Assembly: GCA_039819095.1 (NCBI GenBank)
Contig: JBCBSP010000005.1
Span: forward strand, 124,001 to 188,000
Source: JBCBSP01 sp039819095
GTDB lineage: Bacteria > Pseudomonadota > Alphaproteobacteria > Caulobacterales > Maricaulaceae
Length of the DNA stretch: 64,000 nucleotides
Direction of reading: 5' to 3'
The notes below the pieces were generated by a model that did not search any database, was not told the DNA's origin, and worked only from the letters and a program-made list of their open reading frames with translations. Numbering within the stretch: position 1 is the stretch's first letter; the number at the start of each line of letters is the position of its first letter. The translations under genes and the position numbers were made by a program. This document shows, piece after piece, positions 36,537 to 44,600 of the stretch.

Positions 36537-37445
36537 TCACTCGCGCCAGCGGCGCGCTTCCTCGACCAGAAACTCAAGAAACGCGCCGACCCGTCGCGAG
36601 CCTTTCAGCTCGTCAGGATAGACTACGAAGACTTCCAGTTTCGGTCCGTCCAGCTCCGGCAGTATGCGCATCAGCTTTTCGTTATTCGCCGCCGCGTAAT
36701 CAGGCAGACCCACCAGGCCCAGCCCGGCCTCGGCCGCCTTCGCCAGCCCGTTGATCGTGTTGACCTCGACCACAGGCGCGCGCTTGGGCGCGCCGTCCGC
36801 CAGGCCAGCGGTCAAAGCCCAGTTCATATTGGGCAAGGGCGCCAGGCTGCGCGGCCCGTAAGCGAGAAAATCGTGATCCTCGTTCAGGGCTTCGATCGTC
36901 TTCGGTTCGCCTCTGCGGGCAAAATAGTCCGGTGAAGCATACAGGTGCTGATCGACATCCATGAGCTTGCGCTGGATGAGGTCATTTTGCGTCGAGGGCC
37001 AGGGCCGCACGGCGATATCCGCTTCCAGATTGGCCATGTCCAGCTCGTGATCGGCCAGAAGCAGGCGCAGCTGAATGCGCGGAAAAGCCTGCCTGAACCG
37101 CTTCAGCCGCGGCGCGATCCAGATCGCGCCTAACGAAGCCGGCGCCGTCACGCGCAACACGCCGGACGGTTCGTTGCGGCTGTCCTGGACCTGGGATTCG
37201 GCGCGCATGATCCGCCGGGAAATATCCTCGCTGGCATCGAACAACAGCCGCCCCGGCTCGGTCAGCAGCAGGCCGCGCGCATGGCGGTGGAAGAGCTTCA
37301 CATCGAGCTCCGCCTCAAGCCCGGAGATCTGCCGGCTCACCGCCGATTGCGAAAGAGCCAGGCGCTCCGCCGCCCCGGTCAGCGAACCGGCTTCGGCGGC
37401 GGCGTGAAACGTTTTCAGCTTGTCCCAATCCAGTCCCGCGCTCAT
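36537..37445 (-). CDS. LysR-family transcriptional regulator
   Basis: 302 residues. The winged helix (residues ~6-65, FHAAAEAGSLTGAAERLALSQSAVSRQI) is typical; the effector domain follows from ~92. It resembles the group with LRVTAPASLGAIWIAPRL. It starts 25 bases after the ABC permease stop on the same strand, so it may be co-transcribed and regulate that transporter; the inducer is unknown. Confidence 0.93.
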   Translation of the reverse strand: MSAGLDWDKLKTFHAAAEAGSLTGAAERLALSQSAVSRQISGLEAELDVKLFHRHARGLLLTEPGRLLFDASEDISRRIMRAESQVQDSRNEPSGVLRVTAPASLGAIWIAPRLKRFRQAFPRIQLRLLLADHELDMANLEADIAVRPWPSTQNDLIQRKLMDVDQHLYASPDYFARRGEPKTIEALNEDHDFLAYGPRSLAPLPNMNWALTAGLADGAPKRAPVVEVNTINGLAKAAEAGLGLVGLPDYAAANNEKLMRILPELDGPKLEVFVVYPDELKGSRRVGAFLEFLVEEARRWRE

Positions 37446-37470
37446 GGCCTTGCCTTGTTGAGATGGAGGA

Positions 37471-38730
37471 TCACAGCCGCACGCTCATCCCGTCTGCGAG
37501 TGAACGCCGAAAAGCGGTCCACGCCGGAATGGCGCCCAGTATCGCTGCGGCGAGCGTCACCCCGCCAATGATGAGCAGATCATACATGCTCGGGCTCAGC
37601 GCGCTGAGCAGCAATCCGAAGCGCGCCTCGAGAACCGGCCCGGCCAGCGTCAGCCCGCCATAGGTCAGGCCCGCGCCAAGCACCGCGCCGGCAAAGGCGA
37701 TCAGCGCCGCCTCGCTGACCAGGAGCGTGAAGACATGATGCGGCCGGGCCCCGAGCGCGCGCAGGATGGACATCTCCCGGCGGCGTTCGTTCAGACTGGT
37801 CAGGATCGCCGTCAGGATTGAAATCAGCCCGGTCAGCACCACGAAAGCGGCCACCGCCGCCAGCGTGCGTTCCGCCGTGCCGACCACCTGCCAGAGCTGG
37901 CTCAGCGCCACGCCGGGAATGATCGCCTGCAAGGCTTCGGTGGGATAGGTGTTCACCGCGCGTTGCAGGCGCAGCGCGCCGACCGGGCTTTCCAGCCCGA
38001 CCAGGAAGGCGGTGATCTGCTCAGGCTGAAGGTCCATCTCGCGCAACACGTCCGGCGGCAGGCTCGTCCCGCGTCCGGTGGCGCCTTCAAGATGGATCGC
38101 CTCGATCGCCTCAAGACTGACGATGACGCTGCGGTCTGTGGGCGTTCCGGTCGCCGCCAGCACGCCGACAATACGGAAGGGATTATTGTCGTGCTCCACG
38201 AAAGCGACGCGGCCCATGCCGTGCGCGACGATGATCTCGTCATCAAGCGCATAGCCAAGCTCACGCGCCACCGCCGCGCCGACCACCGCATCAAACAGAT
38301 CGGTGAGCGGACCACCATCGGCAAAGCGCAGATTTCGCCCGCCGCCATACTGGTAATGTTCGAAGTAGCGGTTGTCCGTGCCGACCACGCGGAACCCGCG
38401 ATGGGAATCGCCGAGCGATAGCGGAACCGTCCAGGACACGCCCGGCGCGCCGGCGACCGCTTGATAGCTGTCCCAGGTGATGTTGTTGGTCGCATCCCCT
38501 ATATGGAAGATCGAGTAGAGTAGAAGGTTCACCGGGCTCGACCGCGCGCCGACGATCAGATCGGTCCCTGAGATCGTGTTGTCAAAGCCGGCGCGCGCGG
38601 CGTGACGCACTTTCTCAACGCTCAAGAAGAGCGTCACCGAAATCGCGACCGTCAGCAGGGTGAGCAATGCCGTGCCGCGCCGGTTGGCGATAGAGCGCAG
38701 GGCGAGCGAGACGATGGCGAAGCGCTTCAT
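37471..38730 (-). CDS. FtsX/MacB-type ABC transporter permease
   Basis: 419 residues: an N-terminal membrane helix (GTALLTLLTVAISVTLFLSV), a large periplasmic domain (residues ~45-280), then three membrane helices ending near the C terminus, the MacB/FtsX layout. Such permeases do not carry solutes across the inner membrane but use ATP-driven movement to drive lipoprotein extraction, efflux or peptide release. It overlaps the ATPase gene by four bases. Confidence 0.9.
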   Translation of the reverse strand: MKRFAIVSLALRSIANRRGTALLTLLTVAISVTLFLSVEKVRHAARAGFDNTISGTDLIVGARSSPVNLLLYSIFHIGDATNNITWDSYQAVAGAPGVSWTVPLSLGDSHRGFRVVGTDNRYFEHYQYGGGRNLRFADGGPLTDLFDAVVGAAVARELGYALDDEIIVAHGMGRVAFVEHDNNPFRIVGVLAATGTPTDRSVIVSLEAIEAIHLEGATGRGTSLPPDVLREMDLQPEQITAFLVGLESPVGALRLQRAVNTYPTEALQAIIPGVALSQLWQVVGTAERTLAAVAAFVVLTGLISILTAILTSLNERRREMSILRALGARPHHVFTLLVSEAALIAFAGAVLGAGLTYGGLTLAGPVLEARFGLLLSALSPSMYDLLIIGGVTLAAAILGAIPAWTAFRRSLADGMSVRL

Positions 38731-39470
38731 GCCGGCGTCTCCTGCTGCTTGCGTCCAGCCGTATTGATATCGGCGAGGTCTTCAGCCCGGTCGAAGTGAT
38801 CGGCCAGGCCGGCGTCATGGCTGACGAAGAGCAGGGCCGCGCCGCTGGCCGCGCATTCTTCCATCAGCAGGCCGATGAAGGCGTCGCGGGAGTCAGAATC
38901 GAGCGCAGAGGTCGGCTCATCAGCCAGGACCAGGCCGGGCCTGCCGATCAGCGCGCGGGCCGCCGCGACACGTTGTTGCTGGCCGACGCTGAGCGCGAGC
39001 GAGGGCTTGGACCAGACCTCGTCAGGGTCAAGCTGCAGACGCGACAGAAGCCGGCGGGCCTCCGCCTCAACCCCGCCGGCGGCTTCAGCGGCGTGCTCGC
39101 GCGCGGAGGAGAAGCGGCAGGGCAGGGTCACGTTCGCACCGACCGGCAGATAGGCGATGAGATTGAACATCTGGAAGATGACGCCGAGACGCTCAGCCCT
39201 GAAAGCGTCGCGCCGAGCGCTTGAAAGCGCCGTCATCTCTTCACCGAGCACTTCGACTGTTCCGGCGTTCGGTTTGAGTACGCCGGCGATCAGGCCCAAC
39301 AGGGTCGATTTGCCGCCCCCGCTTGCGCCGCGCAGGAAGACCCGCTCGCCGGCCGCCAGACCAAAGCGCTTGATCGCCATCACATCACCGCTGCGGCGAT
39401 CATAACGAAAGCGCAGATCGGCGACGGACAGGGCGGGGTCATCGGAAGACGGCAAGGGCGCGGAGGACAT
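38727..39470 (-). CDS. ABC transporter ATP-binding protein (LolD/MacB type)
   Basis: 247 residues from the ATG at 39470, preceded by GGAGGAC-like purines. Walker A is GASGGGKST, the Q loop is in GVIFQMFNLIAYL, the signature is LSVGQQQR, and Walker B is LVLADEPTSALD. It is the first gene of the transporter operon. The partner is the permease at 37471; the substrate is unknown. Confidence 0.93.
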   Translation of the reverse strand: MSSAPLPSSDDPALSVADLRFRYDRRSGDVMAIKRFGLAAGERVFLRGASGGGKSTLLGLIAGVLKPNAGTVEVLGEEMTALSSARRDAFRAERLGVIFQMFNLIAYLPVGANVTLPCRFSSAREHAAEAAGGVEAEARRLLSRLQLDPDEVWSKPSLALSVGQQQRVAAARALIGRPGLVLADEPTSALDSDSRDAFIGLLMEECAASGAALLFVSHDAGLADHFDRAEDLADINTAGRKQQETPA

Positions 39471-39560
39471 GGCTGCATCGATAGCGCCGGGCGCGAACGC
39501 GTCCAAGGAAAATCGCACGGGGCCGCCGCGAGCACCACTGATGGAGTTAGGAGCAGAGCG

Positions 39561-39650
39561 ATGAAGGGACCCAAACACAAGGGTCTGAAGGACATGGTGG
39601 CGGACTTCGCCATCGTATTGATCAGGATAATTGTTGCCCTGATCCCTTGA
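39561..39650 (+). CDS. Small membrane protein candidate (29 residues)
   Basis: A short frame with a good ribosome site (GGAG seven bases before ATG). The N terminus is basic (MKGPKHKGLKDM) and is followed by a predicted membrane helix, ADFAIVLIRIIVALIP. It diverges from the ABC ATPase gene by 90 bases. The composition is protein-like, but no family is recognised. Confidence 0.45.
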   Translation: MKGPKHKGLKDMVADFAIVLIRIIVALIP

Positions 39651-39737
39651 CCATCTGGTGACCTTGACCTCTCGACCACGTCTGCCGGATCTTCGCCCGG
39701 CTAATAAACACCATACCCCAAGCGACACCCCAAGCGA

Positions 39738-39869
39738 CTAAAAAACAAGGGCTTTCCACATCTCAGGCTCATTTAACCGGTTGAATATTAAGCCTAAATT
39801 TTCCATTTGCGCTGACTCCTGATCATTTAATTCAGGAAGCTGATCGTCAACCAAATCGGCGCTAAACAT
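39738..39869 (-). CDS. Small ORF candidate downstream of trxB (43 residues)
   Basis: The minus-strand frame begins at ATG 39869, 28 bases after the trxB stop, and reads MFSADLVDDQLPELNDQESA through to KALVF. The frame stays open upstream inside trxB (…LTRLNREPEALRQI), and LNREPEALRQIMF resembles the end LNEPEMWKALVF, like two copies of one motif. An inner ATG has AGGAG nine bases before it. Acidic and helical by appearance. Whether it is translated is unknown. Confidence 0.35.
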   Translation of the reverse strand: MFSADLVDDQLPELNDQESAQMENLGLIFNRLNEPEMWKALVF

Positions 39870-39897
39870 TATTTGCCGAAGCGCTTCCGGTTCCCGG

Positions 39898-40878
39898 TTA
39901 AGCCGCGTCAGACGCCTCTTCGGTTGGCGCGGCGGCCTGTTCAGCGAGAAAACGCTCAGCCTCCAGCGCGGCCATGCAGCCCATGCCGGCGGCCGTGACG
40001 GCCTGGCGGTATTTGTCGTCGGTGACGTCGCCGGCGGCGAACACGCCGGGGATGGAGGTGGTGGTGGAATCCGGTGCGGTGACCAGATAGCCGCCTTCTT
40101 TCGATTCCATCTGCTCCAGAAACAGATCGGTCGCCGGCTTGTGGCCGATCGCGACGAACACGCCGTGCGCGGGATGATCGGTGATCTCGCCGGTCTTCAC
40201 ATGCTTCAGCTTCACGCCGGTCACGCCGGGAAGAGGCGCGTGCTCGCCGGTCACTTCGACCAGTTCGCTGTCCCAGATCACCTCGATCTTGTCGTTGGCG
40301 AACAGGCGCTGCTGCATGATCTTCTCTGCGCGCAGGCTGTCGCGGCGGTGCACCAGCGTCACCTTGCTGGCGAAATTCGTCAGGAAGAGCGCTTCTTCAA
40401 CCGCGGTGTTGCCGCCGCCGATCACGAAGACCTCCTTGTCGCGATAGAAGAAGCCGTCGCAGGTCGCGCACGCCGAAACGCCGTGACCCATGAAGGTCTG
40501 TTCGCTTTCAAGCCCGAGCCATTTGGCGCTCGCCCCGGTGGCGATGATCACCGCATCGGCAGTGTACAACGCGCCGGAATCGCCGGTGAGCCGGAACGGG
40601 CGCTGCGACAGATCGGCCTCGATAATGGTGTCGTGCACGATGTCCGTGCCCACGTGTTCAGCCTGGCCCTTCATCTGCTCCATCAGCCAGGGGCCCTGAA
40701 TGACTTCGGCGAAACCGGGATAATTCTCCACCTCGGTGGTGATGGTCAGCTGGCCGCCCGGCTGCAGGCCGGCGATGAGCAGCGGCTCCATCATGGCGCG
40801 CGCGGCGTAGATCGCGGCGGTATACCCGGCAGCGCCGGAACCGATGATGATGACTTTGGCGTGGCGCGTCTCGGCCAT
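39898..40878 (-). CDS. trxB: TrxB: thioredoxin reductase
   Basis: 326 residues, FAD- and NADPH-dependent. The FAD site is IIGSGAAGYTAAIYAARA, the redox-active pair is in SACATCDGFF, the NADPH site is VFVIGGGNTAVEEA, and the FAD-closing motif is GVFAAGDVTD. It keeps thioredoxin reduced in the cytoplasm. It lies 92 bases downstream of the ELM1-family gene on the same strand. Confidence 0.97.
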   Translation of the reverse strand: MAETRHAKVIIIGSGAAGYTAAIYAARAMMEPLLIAGLQPGGQLTITTEVENYPGFAEVIQGPWLMEQMKGQAEHVGTDIVHDTIIEADLSQRPFRLTGDSGALYTADAVIIATGASAKWLGLESEQTFMGHGVSACATCDGFFYRDKEVFVIGGGNTAVEEALFLTNFASKVTLVHRRDSLRAEKIMQQRLFANDKIEVIWDSELVEVTGEHAPLPGVTGVKLKHVKTGEITDHPAHGVFVAIGHKPATDLFLEQMESKEGGYLVTAPDSTTTSIPGVFAAGDVTDDKYRQAVTAAGMGCMAALEAERFLAEQAAAPTEEASDAA

Positions 40879-40970
40879 GATCGTGCTCCCGTTCGTCCAG
40901 TGGGCGTCATTGTGGGCGAGACTGGCGAGATTCGCACCCCGTCGCGCCTTCAGCCGACCATGTCAGCGTT

Positions 40971-41888
40971 TCAGCGCAGTATTTCAAGCACCCGTCGCGC
41001 GGCTCTCTCGGTTTCGTGAAGCGGCGCGTAGGTCCAGCGCTGCAGCTCGCCCAGCCAGGGGCGCACTGCGCCAGAAGCCTCAAGCGCCTCGTAGAGCGCG
41101 GCGAACTTGCCCGGCCTGCCGTCCAGGCTCAGGCGGTAGACCGGCGTTCCGGTGCTCGCCGCCTCGCACAGCATATTGGTGGAATCCTCAGTGACGAAGA
41201 GCCAGTCGGCCCGCGCCAGCCAGGCGAAATAGGGGTTCGGCTCACGCCCGTCATGGATGAGGACGCGAGGCTCGCTGGCGAAGCGCGCCTTCAGCGCCGC
41301 GGTGAAACTGTCCGGCGTGCGCCGCGATGGGGTGATCATCAGCGATGCGCCCTGATCGAGCACGCCTTCCAGCCGCTCCAGAAGATAGGCGCCGACCTCA
41401 TCGGTGAAGCGATGGCGCTTGGAGTCTCCGCCGATCAGCACCGCCGCGCGCGGGCCTTCCAGCGCCTCGATCGGTCCGCTCAAGGCCGGATCCTTCGCCG
41501 CGTCCTTGAGCCGGTCCGGCGTGATGCGGTTTGGCGAGCCGATCAGATTGACCACCGTCTCGCCGCGCAGCCGGTCATGGCTCGGCGCGATGATGAGGTC
41601 GAACAGGCTGCGATGCGCCTTGGGGTCCTGGACATAGACAAAGCGGGCGTTCGGCCAGGCGCGCTTGTGCCGGGGCGCTGCACGCACCGCCGCCCGTCCG
41701 CAGCCGATCCATACATCCGGGGGCGGCCCCTCAGGGCTTTCAATCGCGCCCGTGCGCGCAACATGTCGCGTTTCGATCCGCATCGGGGTGAGAGCGGCGA
41801 CCGCTTCGGCCAGACCCAGAGCCTGGTTTTCGATGCCGCGCCGACCGTCGGAGACGACAAGGCAGGTTAGAGGGGCGGCAATGTTCAT
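40971..41888 (-). CDS. Mitochondrial fission ELM1-like family protein
   Basis: 305 residues. The start VVSDGRRGIENQALGLAEAV and the later LIGGDSKRH and EDSTNMLCEAASTGTPVY mark the ELM1/COG3660 family found in alphaproteobacteria and plant mitochondria. It has a GT-B-like layout, so a glycosyltransferase activity is possible. The bacterial role is not established. Confidence 0.88.
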   Translation of the reverse strand: MNIAAPLTCLVVSDGRRGIENQALGLAEAVAALTPMRIETRHVARTGAIESPEGPPPDVWIGCGRAAVRAAPRHKRAWPNARFVYVQDPKAHRSLFDLIIAPSHDRLRGETVVNLIGSPNRITPDRLKDAAKDPALSGPIEALEGPRAAVLIGGDSKRHRFTDEVGAYLLERLEGVLDQGASLMITPSRRTPDSFTAALKARFASEPRVLIHDGREPNPYFAWLARADWLFVTEDSTNMLCEAASTGTPVYRLSLDGRPGKFAALYEALEASGAVRPWLGELQRWTYAPLHETERAARRVLEILR

Positions 41889-41935
41889 CGCCTCAAGCTG
41901 CGACGTCGATACGGGTCAGGTCAAACCATGCTGAC

Positions 41936-41978
41936 GTAACACAGCTGGACCATCGCTAGCGAATGTGTTACATATGTA
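41936..41978. promoter_or_regulatory. Operator candidate for the BlaI-like repressor
   Basis: TACATATGTA (41969-41978) is a perfect palindrome made of the TACA/TGTA boxes typical of BlaI/MecI operators. Overlapping it, GTAACACA (41936-41943) and TGTGTTAC (41964-41971) form a second inverted repeat. The block lies 21 bases before the repressor start, suggesting autoregulation. Confidence 0.65.
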
Positions 41979-41999
41979 GCAGATTTGCTGGAGGCCAAC

Positions 42000-42386
42000 A
42001 TGAAACCTGCTGAAGCCAGTCCCAATGAACTCATCCTGTTAAAGGCGCTCTGGCGCATGAAACGGGCGAGCGCGCGTGAGCTGCACGATGCGGTGGGCGT
42101 GAAGCGCGGCTGGTCCTACTCCACGACCCGAACGGTCCTGCAGCGAATGGTCGAGAAAGGGGCGGCGCGACGCGGCGAAGTCCATGGTTTAATCGTCTTC
42201 GAGCCCGGCATGGAGAAGGTGGAGACGATCGGGCGAATGCTCCGCGATTTCGCCGGTCGCGTGATGGAAGTCGACGGCGCCCTTCCGGTCTCTGCTTTCG
42301 CGGGCAGCGCGTTGCTTGATGAAGACGAACTAGCTGAGCTGGAACGTCTGCTGGGCGATGATTCAGATCCGGAGGCATCGTCATGA
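42000..42386 (+). CDS. BlaI/MecI/CopY-family repressor
   Basis: 128 residues. Residues ~8-75 form the winged helix of the BlaI family (NELILLKALWRMKRASARELHDAV, YSTTRTVLQRMVEKGAARR), followed by a dimerisation part that in this family is cut by the partner protease. The ATG has GGAGG five bases upstream; a TTG at 41985 is less likely. Its stop overlaps the ATG of the M56 peptidase (ATGA), so the two form a classic sensor-repressor pair. Confidence 0.93.
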   Translation: MKPAEASPNELILLKALWRMKRASARELHDAVGVKRGWSYSTTRTVLQRMVEKGAARRGEVHGLIVFEPGMEKVETIGRMLRDFAGRVMEVDGALPVSAFAGSALLDEDELAELERLLGDDSDPEASS

Positions 42387-44011
42387 CTGAGGCTGCACTT
42401 CTCGCTCTTGCGACCCTTTTGCTGACCTTGCCTGCCGCCGGCCTGGCCTATTTCAAGGCGCGTGTGGCTGAAACGCTCCTCAGAGCGCCGCGAAGCCTGC
42501 CCTGGCTTTGGCGCGCCGCGCGGTTTGCGGCTGTTGGACCGATGCTCGTTCTCGTCTGCATGGCGGCTTTCGGCTGGGTGGCGGGCCTGACGGCGATGCT
42601 CGGCGGTTCAGCGCCCGTCGCCAGCGCTTCCGGTTCGGCGGTCTTTCCGATTGCGCCTCCCGACCTCGTTCTGACGCTGGCGAACGAGTCCGGTTCCGCC
42701 CTTGGTGCGGCGGCGTGTCTTCTGGGCGTGCTTTACGTCACCGGTCTCGCTGCGAACCTGATCGGATGGGCTTCGCGTCGCCGCCGACTGGCCGCCTTGA
42801 TCGCCTCAGGCGAACCTGCGGGCCGCGATCTGATGAAGCGCATTGCGCGCATCGCCGGTCGCGTCGGGGTGGACCCGAGCGGCATCAGGGTTAGCGTCGT
42901 TGATACGGCTGTATCGCCCTTCCTTCATGGCCTGCGACCGGTGCTGGTTGTGCCGCATGCATTCGTCGATGGCGAAACGTCACGGTTTGCGCTGGCGCAT
43001 GAGCTGACCCATCTGCGCCGGGCTGACGAAATCGATCGGCTCCTGGGCGAGCTGATCGCCGGGGTGTTCTGGTTCAACCCAGGCATCGCGGCCATCGAAT
43101 CCCGGCTGGCCGATGCGCGCGAGCTGGCCTGCGACGCGCAAACCCTGGACCGTTTGAAGCCGGGAAGCCGGCGCGCTTATGCGAAGGCTTTCGCTGAAGC
43201 CTGCCGGTTGCAGACGCAGGACCACGCGAGTCGCACGGCATTCTTCGGAGCCCGTGCGGGCACTCATATCCGCCGGGTGAAGGCGATGCTCGGACATACC
43301 GCCTCACGCTCGAAGGTCGGCGAGATGGCGACGAGCTTGGTCGCTGCACTGCTCGCCCTGGCCGTCATTCTGCCGACCGGCATGGCGCAGAGCGCCGGTG
43401 GGCACTGGGCCGGCTTGATCGCCGCACAGGCTGGCGCGGCGCCCGCGCGGGAGCTTCCCGCCGAGGTCGGCGATGCTCTCGCCGAGGCGATGAGCCGAGC
43501 CGATGCGGACGACCCCGCCGGTGCGCTCGCCATTCTGGATGCGCTGGCGACCCGTCATCGGCTCGACGCGTATTCCGCCTCGGTGGTCCATCAAGTGCGG
43601 GCGATGAGCCTGTTTGCAATGGATGACATTCAGGGCGCGATTGACGCTTTTGATCGGGTCCTGGCGACCGATGCGCTGACCGAGCAAGAGCGCGGCGTTA
43701 TGCTGGTCAACATAGCCCAGCTCCATTTCGCGCTTGATCAGCAGGATCAAGGTTTTTCACGGATGGACGAGTTTCTGGCTTCCGGCGGCGCGCTTAGCCC
43801 GCGCCTGGCGCAAATGCTTGCCCAAGCCTACGCCCGGGCGGAGCGCTTTCAGGACGGGTTCAGCTATGTCGAAGACTTCATGCAGGCGGTAGAAACGCCG
43901 TCGGCGAGCGACGTTGAGCTGTATATCCTTTACCTGGAGCGTCTGGGCCGCACCGCCGAAGCGGACGCCGCCCGCGAACGTTATCGCGAGCCGCCGGAGG
44001 GCGGCGAGTGA
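42383..44011 (+). CDS. BlaR1-like M56 membrane metallopeptidase with helical (TPR-like) C-terminal region
   Basis: 542 residues. Membrane segments occur at ~5-25, ~48-75, ~108-128 and ~325-345. The zinc peptidase motif is in FALAHELTHLRRADE (HELTH around residue 205), with a further Glu in ARELACDAQ. In BlaR1/MecR1 the C-terminal extracellular part is a penicillin-binding sensor; here residues ~355-542 are instead helical repeats resembling TPRs (DPAGALAILDALATRH, DIQGAIDAFDRVLATD, QQDQGFSRMDEFLASG) with no SxxK/SxN/KTG sensor set. The signal is therefore something other than a beta-lactam bound to that domain. Confidence 0.88.
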   Translation: MTEAALLALATLLLTLPAAGLAYFKARVAETLLRAPRSLPWLWRAARFAAVGPMLVLVCMAAFGWVAGLTAMLGGSAPVASASGSAVFPIAPPDLVLTLANESGSALGAAACLLGVLYVTGLAANLIGWASRRRRLAALIASGEPAGRDLMKRIARIAGRVGVDPSGIRVSVVDTAVSPFLHGLRPVLVVPHAFVDGETSRFALAHELTHLRRADEIDRLLGELIAGVFWFNPGIAAIESRLADARELACDAQTLDRLKPGSRRAYAKAFAEACRLQTQDHASRTAFFGARAGTHIRRVKAMLGHTASRSKVGEMATSLVAALLALAVILPTGMAQSAGGHWAGLIAAQAGAAPARELPAEVGDALAEAMSRADADDPAGALAILDALATRHRLDAYSASVVHQVRAMSLFAMDDIQGAIDAFDRVLATDALTEQERGVMLVNIAQLHFALDQQDQGFSRMDEFLASGGALSPRLAQMLAQAYARAERFQDGFSYVEDFMQAVETPSASDVELYILYLERLGRTAEADAARERYREPPEGGE

Positions 44012-44075
44012 AGCGCGTCAGCCCAGGCTGATGGACAGGAGCCGGCTCTGAACGGTGCGGGACACGCCGCGCGGT

Positions 44076-44549
44076 CTAGAGCCACTCCACGTTCAGGATT
44101 TCAAAGCTCTTCACGCCGGCTGGCGCATTGAACTCAGCCACATCGCCGACTTCTTTGTTGATCAGCGAGCGCGCGATGGGTGAGGACAGGGAGATCTTGC
44201 CTGACTTCACGTCCGCCTCATCATCGCCGACGATCTTGTAGGTGGACTCCTCTTCGGTGTCCTCGTCGAGCACGGTCACGGTCGCGCCGAACTTAACGAC
44301 ATCGCCGGACAGGCGCGCCACATCGATGACCTGCGCGCGGGCGAGCTTGTCCTCAAGCTCGGCCAGGCGGCCTTCAATCCAGCCCTGACGTTCCTTGGCG
44401 GCGTGATATTCGGCGTTCTCTGACAGATCGCCGTGCTCTCGCGCTTCGGAGATCGCCTGGATCACAGCCGGGCGTTCAACCGTCTTCAAATGCTTCAGTT
44501 CTTCGTCGAGCGCCTGATGGCCCTCGGCGGTCATGGGTATGCGTTCCAT
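44076..44549 (-). CDS. greA: GreA transcription elongation factor
   Basis: 157 residues: N-terminal coiled coil (residues ~10-75) with the tip acidic pair in REHGDLSENAEYHAAKE, and the C-terminal FKBP-like domain (GDDEADVKSGKISLSSPIARSLI). GreA rescues backtracked RNA polymerase by stimulating transcript cleavage. It follows carB on the same strand after 51 bases, a common alphaproteobacterial order. Confidence 0.97.
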   Translation of the reverse strand: MERIPMTAEGHQALDEELKHLKTVERPAVIQAISEAREHGDLSENAEYHAAKERQGWIEGRLAELEDKLARAQVIDVARLSGDVVKFGATVTVLDEDTEEESTYKIVGDDEADVKSGKISLSSPIARSLINKEVGDVAEFNAPAGVKSFEILNVEWL

Positions 44550-44600
44550 AGAAATCAGTCTCGCGTTTACGAGCGATGAGATCGGCCCGTATCCGACGCG

